A stretch of DNA of 64,000 nt from JAAXHB01 sp965221635. Its GTDB lineage: Bacteria > Actinomycetota > Acidimicrobiia > Acidimicrobiales > Aldehydirespiratoraceae. Below the pieces are notes generated by a model. That model was not told the DNA's origin. It worked only from the letters and a program-made list of their open reading frames with translations, and searched no databases. A program made the translations under genes and the position numbers. Below, piece by piece: positions 24,885 through 33,448 of the stretch. Position 1 is the first letter of the stretch, and every line of letters starts with the position of its first letter. The stretch lies in assembly GCA_965221635.1 (NCBI GenBank), contig OZ244902.1, forward strand, positions 1,364,001 to 1,428,000, given 5' to 3'.

Positions 24885-26089
24885 GTGCGGGGTGCTGCGG
24901 GTAGGGATGTGGGCTGGTTGTTGTTGGTGAGGGGGGCGTGGGATGCGGCGGAGATGTAGCGGCGTTGGGTGGTGGTGAGTTCGTCGTTGATTTCTACCAG
25001 CAGGGCGCCGACGAGGCGTATGGCGGATTTGGGATCGGGGAAGATTTGCACGACGTTGGTTCGTCGTTTGAGTTCTCGGTTGAGGCGCTCGATGGGGTTG
25101 TTGGACCAGATTTTGGGCCAGTGCTCACGCGGGAAGGCGCTGTAGGCCAACAGATCGGCTTCGCTCGCGGCGAGCCGCTCGGCGACTTTGGGGCAGCCTT
25201 GGTGTAGCTGATCGACAACACTGCGGAGTTGTTGTTTGGCTGCTGGGGCGTCGGGCTGGGCAAAGATGGTGCGTATCAGCGCGGAGATGACGGGCCGCAG
25301 GTTGGGTTGGGCCACAGCGAGGAGGTTGCGCATGGCGTGCACTCGGCAGCGTTGCCAGGTGGCGCCTTGGAACTGGCGAGCGATAGCGGCTTTGAGCCCG
25401 GCATGGCAATCTGAGATGACCAGTCGCACTCCGTGCAAGCCGCGCCCTTTGAGTTCTGCGAGGAACTCTGACCAGAACGTTTCGCATTCTGAGTTGCCCA
25501 GGTCAACGCCGAGAATCTCTCTGTGGCCATCACCGCGCACCCCGGTGGCCAACACGACCGCCACGGTGGTGACGTGGCTGTTTTGTCGCACGTGCACATA
25601 GGTGGCATCAACCCACACGTACACAAAGGGCTGATGATCGAGCCTGTGACCACGGAACGCTTCGACCTGTCGGTCGATGTTGGCACAGATGCGGCTCACC
25701 GTGGAACGCGACACGCCGCTGCGACAACGCAGGGTTTTGACCAGGGCGTCGTCTTTGCGCGTCGAAGTTCCCACGACATAGGCCTCCATGACCGGCGCCC
25801 ACGGAGCCTTGCCCCGCCCGCCGTCGCGGTTCCAAAAGCTCCGGGAAGAAACTCCCGGTGCGCAACTTCGGGATCCCCACCTCAACGTCACCGGTTGGTG
25901 TGGAGATCACCTTGGGCCGGTGCCCGTTGCGCAACGCGTTACGCGTAGGGGTTCGCTCACCGGGCTCCGCGCCGATGCGCGCGGTCAACTCCGCCTCGAT
26001 CAGCTCCTGAAACTCACCAGCAAGAACCCCCGCGAAACGCGAAGCCCACGCCGCGTCGGTTTCCCCATGCGCGCCACAACGCTAGACAT
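24881..26089 (-). pseudogene. IS256-family (Mutator) transposase relic
   Basis: The main frame (24881-25891) holds the catalytic core with all three acidic positions visible: VWVDATYVHVRQ, LVISDCHAGLKAA and the Glu in IWSNNPIERLNRELKRR. The N-terminal part (ELIEAELTARIGAEPGERTPTRNALRNGHR… through FFPELLEPRR) lies in a different frame upstream, so a frameshift near 25815-25830 breaks the gene. No proper start is in frame with the N-terminal part, implying further damage near 26060-26089. Its 3' end abuts the truncated IS481 relic, so its arrival or a later deletion probably removed the IS481 N-terminus. Confidence 0.85.
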
Positions 26090-26238
26090 GGCAGACTCGT
26101 ACCTGGTCATCGTGCGAATCCTCCCAGGTCGACTTCCTTCTTGTGAAGTTTTTCTCATTTCTGAAGGATCGCACGGTGGCCGCCCAAACCCACACGGGCT
26201 CAAGCGACACTCCTACACCAACAGCAGGGACGCCATCC

Positions 26239-26302
26239 CAGCGCCCGCCTAGGAGGCGCCCCAACACCCCCCAACTACACCTAGCGCCCGACGATCAAAT
26301 CC
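26239..26302 (+). repeat. Right 64-bp direct repeat of the inserted island
   Basis: Partner of 22268-22331 (62/64 identical; perfect over 26256-26302). Here it is a detached copy of the Gfo/Idh gene end and lies directly before the hairpin that probably served as the original terminator. Confidence 0.93.
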
Positions 26303-26305
26303 AGG

Positions 26306-26328
26306 GCACTCGGCGAAGCCGTGTGCCG
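26306..26328. terminator. Bidirectional-type hairpin between convergent genes
   Basis: GGCACTCGGC (26306-26315) pairs with GCCGTGTGCC (26319-26328) around a GAA loop with one T-T mismatch. It lies just past the acyltransferase stop (26331) and immediately beyond the right direct repeat, where a shared terminator for the two convergent operons would be expected. Confidence 0.65.
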
Positions 26329-26330
26329 GG

Positions 26331-27611
26331 CTATTGGAGGTGGTGTCTTAGGTTGGCGAGGAATTTGCCGGCGGCTCCGCCGTCCATCAGGCGGTGATCG
26401 AAGGTGGCGGAGATGGTCATGGTGGGCACCTCGGTGGCTTCGCCGTCTCGTAGTTGAAGCACCGGGCGCACCAGGCCGAAACCCACGATCGTGCTTGTTG
26501 CGAGGGGCAGCATTGGCGTGCCGGCCATCAGGCCCACCGCGCCGACGTTGTTGACGGTGGCCGTTGCGCCCGACATTTCCGCCGGGGTGAGCTTGCGGTC
26601 GCGGGCAGCGCCGGAGAGGCGGACTATCTCCTGGGACAGCTCCTCGAGCGATTTGGCGTCGGCGGCTTGCACAACGGGAACCATCAGACCGTCGGGGGTG
26701 TCCACCGCCAGCCCAATGTCGTAACGGTCGTAGTACACCACCGAGTCACCCTCGAACCGGGCGTTCGCCAACGGGTTGTCCTTCAGTGCCGGCACCAGGG
26801 CCGCCACCAGCAAAGCGTCGAGTGGAACCTTGCCGCCAACTTGCTCGGCGAGCGCGGCCCGGGCCAACAACAGGGCCGACGCGTCCACGTCCACCATGGC
26901 GGTGAACTGCGGAATCTCCTGCGCCGATCGAGTCATGTGGGCTGCGATCGCCCGACGGGTGGCGCTGAGCGGTTCGCGTCGCTCCCCGGGGCCTGCCGGG
27001 CCACCCGCCTCAGCGCCGGCGGCCATTGCAGCGCCGGCTCTTGCGGCAACGGCGGCTTCCACGTCTGCGGTGGTGATCTGGCCTCCCGGGCCGGTACCGG
27101 CAACCGTTGCCAGGTCGATGTTGTTGTCGCGGGCCAGCTTGCGAGCCTTCGGCAGGGCCTTCACCGCGCCGCCCTCCGACGCGGCAGCGGATGCCCCCGC
27201 CCCGGATAGCCCCGCCCCGGATAGCCCCGCCCCGGCATCTGAAGCCGCAGTCCCAGAGGAGTCCACAGCCACGGCAGGATCCGCCACAGTGAGGCCGGCG
27301 CCGGCGGAAGCGTCACCTGAAGAAACCGCTGTGCCCTCGGCGGCGTCGTCCGACTCGGGCGAGTAGCTCTCGCCGGGGTCGCCCACCACTATCAGCGGTT
27401 CTCCCACCTGAACCAGATCGCCGATCTCGCCGCCCAGCGCGATCACGGTGCCGACGAATGGTGTGGTCATCTCCACCACCGACTTGTCGGTCTCGATCGA
27501 GCAGATCACCTGATCCAGGCTCACCTCGTCGCCCACGTCCACGAGCCACTCAACGATCTCGGCCTCAACCATCGTGTCGCCCACAGCCGGAAGCCGGAAC
27601 ACCGAAGCCAT
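26331..27611 (-). CDS. Dihydrolipoamide acyltransferase, E2 of a 2-oxoacid dehydrogenase complex
   Basis: 426-residue E2. An N-terminal lipoyl domain (residues about 1-80) has the lipoylated Lys in SIETDKSVVEM. An Ala/Gly/Ser-rich linker includes a 15-bp repeat. A peripheral-subunit binding domain is at about 150-190 (LPKARKLARDNNIDLATVAGTGPGG), and the C-terminal catalytic domain ends with the DHRLMDGG active-site His. It transfers the acyl group from E1 to CoA. The E1 gene lies 155 bp upstream on the same strand. No dihydrolipoamide dehydrogenase (E3) is in the window. A branched-chain 2-oxoacid role is likely but pyruvate or acetoin cannot be excluded. Confidence 0.92.
   Translation of the reverse strand: MASVFRLPAVGDTMVEAEIVEWLVDVGDEVSLDQVICSIETDKSVVEMTTPFVGTVIALGGEIGDLVQVGEPLIVVGDPGESYSPESDDAAEGTAVSSGDASAGAGLTVADPAVAVDSSGTAASDAGAGLSGAGLSGAGASAAASEGGAVKALPKARKLARDNNIDLATVAGTGPGGQITTADVEAAVAARAGAAMAAGAEAGGPAGPGERREPLSATRRAIAAHMTRSAQEIPQFTAMVDVDASALLLARAALAEQVGGKVPLDALLVAALVPALKDNPLANARFEGDSVVYYDRYDIGLAVDTPDGLMVPVVQAADAKSLEELSQEIVRLSGAARDRKLTPAEMSGATATVNNVGAVGLMAGTPMLPLATSTIVGFGLVRPVLQLRDGEATEVPTMTISATFDHRLMDGGAAGKFLANLRHHLQ
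27189..27233. repeat. 15-bp in-frame repeat in the E2 linker, three copies
   Basis: Units at 27189-27203, 27204-27218 and 27219-27233 (GGATAGCCCCGCCCC on the plus strand) encode GLSGA-type repeats in the flexible linker after the lipoyl domain. Linker length could vary by copy number without a frameshift. Confidence 0.85.
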
Positions 27612-27766
27612 CTCAGCCCTCCCTCCGGGCCGGCGTGGGACACCCAGCCGGTCCGTGCATCATCACCGAGCCGGCAGACCCGCACAAGCCGGCCGGCCCG
27701 AGTGCCCCCAGTGTCCCCTGTGTCAGGATCGACCCGAGGGCGTCGGCCGACTTGCGCGCCACGGCG

Positions 27767-29878
27767 TCAGCCTTCCAGGGTGCGGCGGACGCCTGCTGCG
27801 ATTCGCTGCGGGGTGATCATCGAGTGGGGTTCGAGACGGGTCGGGCCCCAGAACACGTCCATGTGCGCCACCCGCACCGGCGGAGCCTCCAGGCAGTACA
27901 GCGCTTGCTCGCTCACGGTGGCCACGATCTCCGCCCCCAAACCGGCTGTGGTCTGCGCTTCGTGTACCACCACGATCCGGCCTGTTCTCTCCACGCTGCC
28001 CAGCACCGCTTCGGTGTCCCACGGGTACAACGTGCGCAGGTCGATCACCTCTGTCGACACCCCTTCGTCGGCGAGCGTGGCGGCGGCTTCGAGGGCCTTG
28101 TGTACCGGAGGCCCCCAGGTCACCACGGTCACGTGCTCACCGGTTCGCAGCGTCCGTGCCTTGCCGAACGGGATCGTGTACGGCTCTACGGGCACGTCCT
28201 CCTTCAAGCCCCGGTAAAGGCAGATCGGCTCCATGAACACCACCGGATCCTCACCGGTGAGCGCCGCTTCCAACAAGCCCTTGGCGTCATAAGGCGTCGA
28301 CGGGTAGGCCACCACCAAGCCTGGAGCGTGAACGAAGAACGCCTCGGGCGAGTCGGTGTGGAACTCGTAGTTGCCCAGGTTGGTTCCCACGGGCATTCGC
28401 ACCACAACCGGAGCGGTGAGATGCCCCCGGTAGCGCCAACGGATGCGCGCAATGTGACCGATCACCTGATCGAACGCCGGGTACGCAAACCCGGCGAACT
28501 CCAACTCGGCCACCGGGCGCACCCCGGCCATCGCCATTCCCACGGCGGTGCCGGCGATCCCCGTTTCGCACAGCGGAGTGTCGATCACCCGGTCGGCCCC
28601 GAAATGCTCCTGCAAGCCTTCGGTCACACGAAACACGCCACCTTCGAGGCCCACATCCTCACCCAAGGTCACCAGCGTCGGGTCGCGCTCGAAAGCCGAG
28701 TGCAGCGTCACCCGCAAGGCTTCGGTCATGTCCATGCGGCGGGTTGTCGCCGCCGCGTCACCCTGTCCTGCGGCCCCTGCAGCGTCCTCGCCGGGCGAAG
28801 GCTGGTTGGCGTCGGACCACAAGGCGCCGGGCGCGGTCACCGCTGCGCCTGTGTCCTGCTGCTGGCGACGTAGTTGTGCGGCCAGCGACTCGGGCATTCG
28901 AGAAAACAGGTGCCCGGGCGAGTAGTCGCAGCCAACCCCGGGGCGGGCCTCAAGCTCGGCGATTCCGGCTTCGAGCCGTTCGGAAACTTCTGAGCGGATC
29001 CGATCTTCCTGATGATCCTCCAACAATCCCTTGGCCTCAAGCAGGGCCCTCATCCGCAGGATCGGATCCTTCGCCCGCCACTGGGCCTCCTCGTCGGTGG
29101 TTCGATAAACCGGGGTTCCGTCGTAGGTGGAATGCGGTGCGAAACGGTAGGTGTGCATCTCGATGAGCGTCGGGCCGCCACCGTCGGCCGCCTTCGCCAC
29201 TGCCTGGGAGGCCGCCCGATACATGGCGAGCGGATCCATGCCGTCCACCAGCACACCCTCGAATCCGTAGGCCTGCGCCTTCGCCGCCAACGTGCGCGAA
29301 GCGGTCTGGTTGTGCAGCAAAGTGGACTGCGCAACCTGGTTGTTCTGGCACAAGAACACCGTTGGGGTTTTCCACACTCCGGCAAAGTTCATGGCGGCGT
29401 GAAAGTCCGACTCGGAGGTGGCGCCGTCTCCGAACACCACCATGGTCACCGTGTCGCGCCCCACGAGCCGCTCGGCGTAGGCGAAACCAACAGCGTGCGG
29501 CAGGTGGGTGCCGATGGTGGCGTTGAGCCGGGTGATTCGGTGACGGTGAACGTCCCAAATGTCCTCGTCGTCGGGTATGCCCATCCACAACGCCAAAGCA
29601 CCGAGGGGGTCCATGCCTCGGGCCAGCCACATCCCCAACTCGCGGTAGGCGGTGAAGATCCAGTCGTGTGACCGCAACGCCAGAGCCGCCGCGGCGTGGG
29701 CTTCCTGCCCGCTCACCTGGTAGTAGGCGGGGATGCGTCCTTGGCGCTGCAGGTTGAGCAGCTTCTCGTCGGTGATCCTGGTGGTGAGCAACAGGCGGTG
29801 CATGTCCACCAGGCGCTCGTCGTTGAGGTCTGCCGAGGCGTCCACCAACTCGCCGTGTGGATCAAGAACTTGTTGCAT
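27767..29878 (-). CDS. 2-oxoacid dehydrogenase E1, alpha and beta subunits fused
   Basis: 703-residue thiamine-diphosphate enzyme. Residues about 1-340 are E1-alpha with the TPP motif GDGATSESDFHAAMNFAG ending in NN (150-180). A Gln/Ala/Gly-rich linker follows at about 345-380. Residues about 382-703 are E1-beta (TLGEDVGLEGGVFRVTEGL, DTPLCETGIAGTAVGMAMAG). In most bacteria these are two genes; here they are one chain. It decarboxylates a 2-oxo acid and acylates the E2 lipoyl group, and shares an operon with the E2 gene. Sequence style is closest to branched-chain E1. The 155-bp gap to the E2 gene shows no clear signal. Confidence 0.9.
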   Translation of the reverse strand: MQQVLDPHGELVDASADLNDERLVDMHRLLLTTRITDEKLLNLQRQGRIPAYYQVSGQEAHAAAALALRSHDWIFTAYRELGMWLARGMDPLGALALWMGIPDDEDIWDVHRHRITRLNATIGTHLPHAVGFAYAERLVGRDTVTMVVFGDGATSESDFHAAMNFAGVWKTPTVFLCQNNQVAQSTLLHNQTASRTLAAKAQAYGFEGVLVDGMDPLAMYRAASQAVAKAADGGGPTLIEMHTYRFAPHSTYDGTPVYRTTDEEAQWRAKDPILRMRALLEAKGLLEDHQEDRIRSEVSERLEAGIAELEARPGVGCDYSPGHLFSRMPESLAAQLRRQQQDTGAAVTAPGALWSDANQPSPGEDAAGAAGQGDAAATTRRMDMTEALRVTLHSAFERDPTLVTLGEDVGLEGGVFRVTEGLQEHFGADRVIDTPLCETGIAGTAVGMAMAGVRPVAELEFAGFAYPAFDQVIGHIARIRWRYRGHLTAPVVVRMPVGTNLGNYEFHTDSPEAFFVHAPGLVVAYPSTPYDAKGLLEAALTGEDPVVFMEPICLYRGLKEDVPVEPYTIPFGKARTLRTGEHVTVVTWGPPVHKALEAAATLADEGVSTEVIDLRTLYPWDTEAVLGSVERTGRIVVVHEAQTTAGLGAEIVATVSEQALYCLEAPPVRVAHMDVFWGPTRLEPHSMITPQRIAAGVRRTLEG

Positions 29879-30038
29879 CCGAATTGTGCCCTCCGTCGTG
29901 AAAGGATTCCGCTCGTCGAGTGGCCGCCAAACGCTACTTCAGCCCACGAATCGCACACCATCGGCTAGGTGTGCCTGCGATCCCACGATGCCTTCCCCGC
30001 TCAGGATCCGGGCCGGGGGCTGGGCCTAGGCTGCCACG

Positions 30039-30845
30039 ATGAACAACGCTGATCCCGCCGGTGGCGCCGAGGCCCGCACGGCTTCCACATTCGACATTGA
30101 GGGCCGCCGGGTGGTGATCACCGGGGGCACCGCCGGGATCGGACTGGCCGCGGCGGCGCACCTCGCCAGATGTGGCGCGCAGGTGGTGATCACCGGGCGC
30201 CGTGGCGACGGCGCCGACATCGCCGCCCGGATCGGTGCGGCGTTCGAGCCGGTGGACGTGGCCGACGAGGACTCCGTTCGCCGGGGTTTCGAGGCTGTGG
30301 CCGAATGGCTCGGCGGGCTCGACGCGCTGATCCTGAACGCCGGTGTGGACATGTTCCACGGCGAGGTGGACGACATGGATCTTGAGCGGTTCGGTCGGGT
30401 GCTGGACGTGAACACCATGGGCGTGGTGCGGGCGATGAGCCACGGCGTGGGCCTGGTGCGCGACCACGGATCGGTGATCGTCACCAGTTCACCGGCAGGG
30501 GAGGTGGCCGCGCCCGGCATGGCCGCTTACGGGGCTTCAAAGGCGGCGCTCAACCAACTGGTGCGGGTGTGGGCCTTGGAGCTCGGGGGTCGCCATGTGA
30601 GGGTGAACGGCGTGCTGCCCGGCATCGTGGAAAGCGAGATGGCCACCGACTCGTCTCCTGATGTGGGCACCCTGTCGAAGCTCACCGCCAACGGAATGTT
30701 CCGCAAAGCCGAGGAGATCGCTCCTGTGTTTCATTTCCTGGTGAGCGACGCCAGCGCTGCGCTCACCGGATCCCTGGTGGGCTGCCACGACGGCATCACC
30801 GCAGGTTTCAGCAACACCGTGCTCGCCGGTCTGGTGGCCTCGTGA
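30039..30845 (+). CDS. Short-chain dehydrogenase/reductase (SDR)
   Basis: 268-residue classical SDR with NAD(P) motif TGGTAGIG, structural NAG motif (LILNAGVD) and active-site Tyr and Lys in AAYGASKAALNQL; Ser is in VIVTSSPAGE. The C-terminal half has the usual VRVNGVLPGIVESEM segment. Probably cytoplasmic, oxidising an alcohol or reducing a ketone. Divergent from the E1 gene across a 160-bp spacer in which I see no clear operator. The stop overlaps the next SDR start (GTGATG), so the two are coupled. Confidence 0.87.
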   Translation: MNNADPAGGAEARTASTFDIEGRRVVITGGTAGIGLAAAAHLARCGAQVVITGRRGDGADIAARIGAAFEPVDVADEDSVRRGFEAVAEWLGGLDALILNAGVDMFHGEVDDMDLERFGRVLDVNTMGVVRAMSHGVGLVRDHGSVIVTSSPAGEVAAPGMAAYGASKAALNQLVRVWALELGGRHVRVNGVLPGIVESEMATDSSPDVGTLSKLTANGMFRKAEEIAPVFHFLVSDASAALTGSLVGCHDGITAGFSNTVLAGLVAS

Positions 30846-31687
30846 TGGGCGGGCCGCTTGCGGGCAAGGTGGCCCTCATCACCGGCGCAGGCCGCGAGCT
30901 GGGAATGGGAGCGGCCACTGCGAGGCGCCTGGCCGAGGCGGGCGCGGCGGTGGCGGTGACCGACCTTTGCCGTGATCGCCCCGATCTTCGCCAGGACGAA
31001 ACCCACGGCCTCGGTGACGACATCTCCGCCTTGGAGGACCTGGCCGAAGAGCTGCGCAACCGTTACGGCGTGGCGGCGATGGCCGCGGCGCTTGACGTGA
31101 CCGATCAACAACAATGCGAGACGGTGGTGAAGCGCACGGTGCAAGAGTTGGGTTCGCTGGACATTTTGTTCAACAACGCGGCCGCCACCACCGGCGTGGG
31201 ATACCTGCTGGACACCACCGACGAGCAATGGGACCTGGCCTGGCAGGTGAACGTGATGGGATCACGACGCATGGCCCTGCTGGCGCTCGAACCGATGATC
31301 GCGCAGGGTTCGGGGGTGATCGTGAACAACATCTCGATTGGTGGTCTCGTGGCCGACGCCGGGTACGGCGCCTACGTGGTGACCAAGTTCGGGCTGAGCG
31401 CGCTCACCAAGCTGATCTCCAAGGAACACGGCCGCCACGGCATCCGCTGCGTGGGGGTGTGCCCGGGCCCGATCGACACCCAGATGGCCGTGACCAACCG
31501 CAAGCTGGTGTCGGACCTCACCGGCGTGAGCACCGAGCAGGCCCACCAGGTGTTGCAATCCGAGGTTCCTGCCGGGCGTTGGGGAACAGCCGACGAAGTG
31601 GCCCAAGTGGTGGCCTTTTTGGCGTCGCCCGCAGCGTCGTACCTCAGCGGCGCTCTCATCCCCGTGGACGGCGGAGTGCTGCCCTAA
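30845..31687 (+). CDS. Short-chain dehydrogenase/reductase (SDR), second
   Basis: About 280-residue SDR (ATG 30845; GTG 30842 possible). Cofactor motif is ALITGAGRELGMGAATA, the N-A-A version of the structural motif is in ILFNNAAATT, and catalytic Tyr/Lys are in GAYVVTKFGLSAL with Ser in NNISIGG. The tail YLSGALIPVDGGVLP is the common SDR ending. It is distinct from, not a duplicate of, the first SDR. Two coupled SDRs suggest consecutive oxidations of one substrate, or a heteromer. Followed by repeats and then an importer operon. Confidence 0.87.
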   Translation: MGGPLAGKVALITGAGRELGMGAATARRLAEAGAAVAVTDLCRDRPDLRQDETHGLGDDISALEDLAEELRNRYGVAAMAAALDVTDQQQCETVVKRTVQELGSLDILFNNAAATTGVGYLLDTTDEQWDLAWQVNVMGSRRMALLALEPMIAQGSGVIVNNISIGGLVADAGYGAYVVTKFGLSALTKLISKEHGRHGIRCVGVCPGPIDTQMAVTNRKLVSDLTGVSTEQAHQVLQSEVPAGRWGTADEVAQVVAFLASPAASYLSGALIPVDGGVLP

Positions 31688-31698
31688 CCCCACCGCAG

Positions 31699-31753
31699 TG
31701 TCCGGGCGTGCGTGTCCGGTCTGCGTGTCCGGGCCTGCGTGTCCGTTTTATTC
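31699..31753. repeat. 14-bp tandem repeat, about four copies
   Basis: TGTCCGGGCGTGCG-like units at 31699-31712, 31713-31725 (13 bp) and 31726-31739 with a degenerate fourth from 31740, directly after the SDR stop at 31685-31687. This is another array at a gene 3' end. Confidence 0.8.
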
Positions 31754-31793
31754 CACAGGTGCGCCGGTCGTCCAGTCCATCACCGGCAAGACA

Positions 31794-31861
31794 CACGCCG
31801 GAGCCGGCACCCGGGGCATGCCTCACCGGGCGCGGCGCACACCGGAGCCGGCACCCGTGGC
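31794..31861. repeat. 24-bp direct repeat separated by 20 bp
   Basis: 31794-31817 and 31838-31861 match at 22 of 24 positions around CCGGAGCCGGCACCC, which itself can fold. They lie in the 299-bp spacer before the importer binding-protein gene. No convincing promoter could be assigned there. Confidence 0.75.
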
Positions 31862-31986
31862 CCGGCGAGCACCAGGTGGCGCCACGGCCCGGCTCCGAGG
31901 CTCAGGATTGCTTGAGGGCTCACTAGTGTGGGTCGATCCTTGCGGGCGCCGGTCGGGTGCCCGCCGTTCCATGGAGGAGTCACAAC

Positions 31987-33399
31987 ATGAACAAATTGTC
32001 ATCGAGGACGCTGCGATTGCTGGCGGCGCTGGTTGCGCTGTGCATGATCGCCGCGTCGTGCGGCGGTGATGAGGACGACGACGCGAGCAGCTCGGCTGCT
32101 TCCCAACCAAGCGACACGGACGAATCGGGTAGCTCCGCCGCACCCGAAGACGAGGCCGACACGTCTCAGAGCGACGAAATGGACAACGTCTCCGATGGCG
32201 ACGACCCGGCCACAGACGACGATCCGGCCACCGACGAGGGTGGCGAGGGCGCCATGGACTCGGGCGAGACCTCGATGGAAGCGGACAGCTCTCTTGACCC
32301 GGTGAAGATCGGTCTGATCTCCCAGGAAGAGGAATTGATGGCATTCCCCGAGGTGCGAGCCGCCGCGGAGGCTTACGTTGCGTACTTCAATGCCGAACTT
32401 GGCGGCGTGAACGGTCATCCGGTGGAGCTCGAGGTGTGCGGCGCCGGTGACGCCGTGGAGTCCCACATTGCCTGCGCTCAGCAGTTCGTGAACTCCGACG
32501 ACACCCACGTGGTGATCAACGGCGGGTTCCTGGCCAACAGCATCGCCTCGGGCGCGATCCTCGCGGAGGCCGGCATCGCCAACCTGGGACTCGGCAACGA
32601 CTTCGTGGACTACCTCACGCCCAACCTCTACAACTTCGATCCGGGACTTCCCGGTTTGGCGCAGGTGTTCTTCGTGTACGCCAAGGAGCAGCGCGACGTG
32701 TCCACCATGTCGCTGTTCATCGCCGATGACCCGGCAATCGAACCGTTCGTGCCGGCGCTTGAGGCAATCGGCGCCGCCAACGACATCGACGTGAACGAGG
32801 TGATCCGCCTGGGCTTCGAACCCGACCTCACCGGCCCCGTCTCGGCTGCCGACACCGGCAACGACGGCTGGCTGTTCGTGCTGGTGGACGGCGCCCAGTG
32901 CACCGCCGCGGCGTCGGCGGTGGCAACGGTGGGATACTCCGGTCATCTCTTCGCCAACGACCTGTGCGCCGCGCAGGACATCGTGGAATCAGGCGCTCTC
33001 GACGGCTGGGCCGTGCCGATCCTGTCGAGTGCGCCCACCGTGGACGGTGGCGCCGAGATCGACGAGATCATCCGCATTCTCGACACCTACGGCGATTCCA
33101 ACGTGCAACGTGCCGGTCTGGGCGGCTGGGCTCTCGGCAACACGGTGATCGCCCGGGATCTGCTGTTGCAGGCCGGTGGCGCCGATGCCACCGACGAGTC
33201 GGTGCTGGAAGCTCTGAGCACCTACTCCAGCAGCGAAATCCCCGGAATGCCCGAAGTGAACTGCCCCGGCCCCGAACCGTGGACAGGCGCATGCAACACG
33301 TCACCCTTGATGGTGAGCGTGGTGGACGGTCAGATGACCGGCCCCGACGGGTTCACGTTCCTGGACTTCTCGCAGCTCAACTTCCTGTTGGAGGGCTGA
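31987..33399 (+). CDS. ABC transporter substrate-binding lipoprotein, branched-chain amino acid type
   Basis: 470-residue lipoprotein with signal peptide and lipobox MIAASC. A long Asp/Ser/Thr-rich linker (about 60-70 residues, including an 18-bp repeated DDPAT segment) precedes the mature type I binding domain (VKIGLISQEEELMAFPEVRAA). ATG 31987 follows GGAGGAG. Domain type is LivJ/Peripla_BP_6; these bind amino acids, amides, urea or aromatic acids. It heads an operon with a fused permease and two ATPases. The small AmiS/UreI-type gene downstream hints at an amide or urea-like ligand, which is inference. Confidence 0.85.
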   Translation: MNKLSSRTLRLLAALVALCMIAASCGGDEDDDASSSAASQPSDTDESGSSAAPEDEADTSQSDEMDNVSDGDDPATDDDPATDEGGEGAMDSGETSMEADSSLDPVKIGLISQEEELMAFPEVRAAAEAYVAYFNAELGGVNGHPVELEVCGAGDAVESHIACAQQFVNSDDTHVVINGGFLANSIASGAILAEAGIANLGLGNDFVDYLTPNLYNFDPGLPGLAQVFFVYAKEQRDVSTMSLFIADDPAIEPFVPALEAIGAANDIDVNEVIRLGFEPDLTGPVSAADTGNDGWLFVLVDGAQCTAAASAVATVGYSGHLFANDLCAAQDIVESGALDGWAVPILSSAPTVDGGAEIDEIIRILDTYGDSNVQRAGLGGWALGNTVIARDLLLQAGGADATDESVLEALSTYSSSEIPGMPEVNCPGPEPWTGACNTSPLMVSVVDGQMTGPDGFTFLDFSQLNFLLEG

Positions 33400-33448
33400 G
33401 CCACAACCAAATCGGGGCGATCACCGATCAGCAAGCAGGAGAGCTTGA

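Larger units (their letters stand above)
22332..26302. mobile_element. About 4-kb inserted island (HEPN-like gene plus two IS relics)
   Basis: The segment between the direct repeats is less GC-rich than its flanks and separates two genes that would otherwise converge (the Gfo/Idh gene and the dihydrolipoamide acyltransferase gene). Deleting one repeat plus the interval restores a normal convergent junction: gene end, then the hairpin at 26306-26328. Contents are a 560-codon HEPN-like gene, an IS481-type relic and an IS256-type relic. No integrase, recombinase or origin was found, so the mode of entry is unknown. Confidence 0.75.

Noticed and set aside
24881..25891. Active IS256-type transposase
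   Set aside because: The catalytic core is intact, but the N-terminal part is in another frame and has no usable start, so a full-length enzyme cannot be made from this copy.
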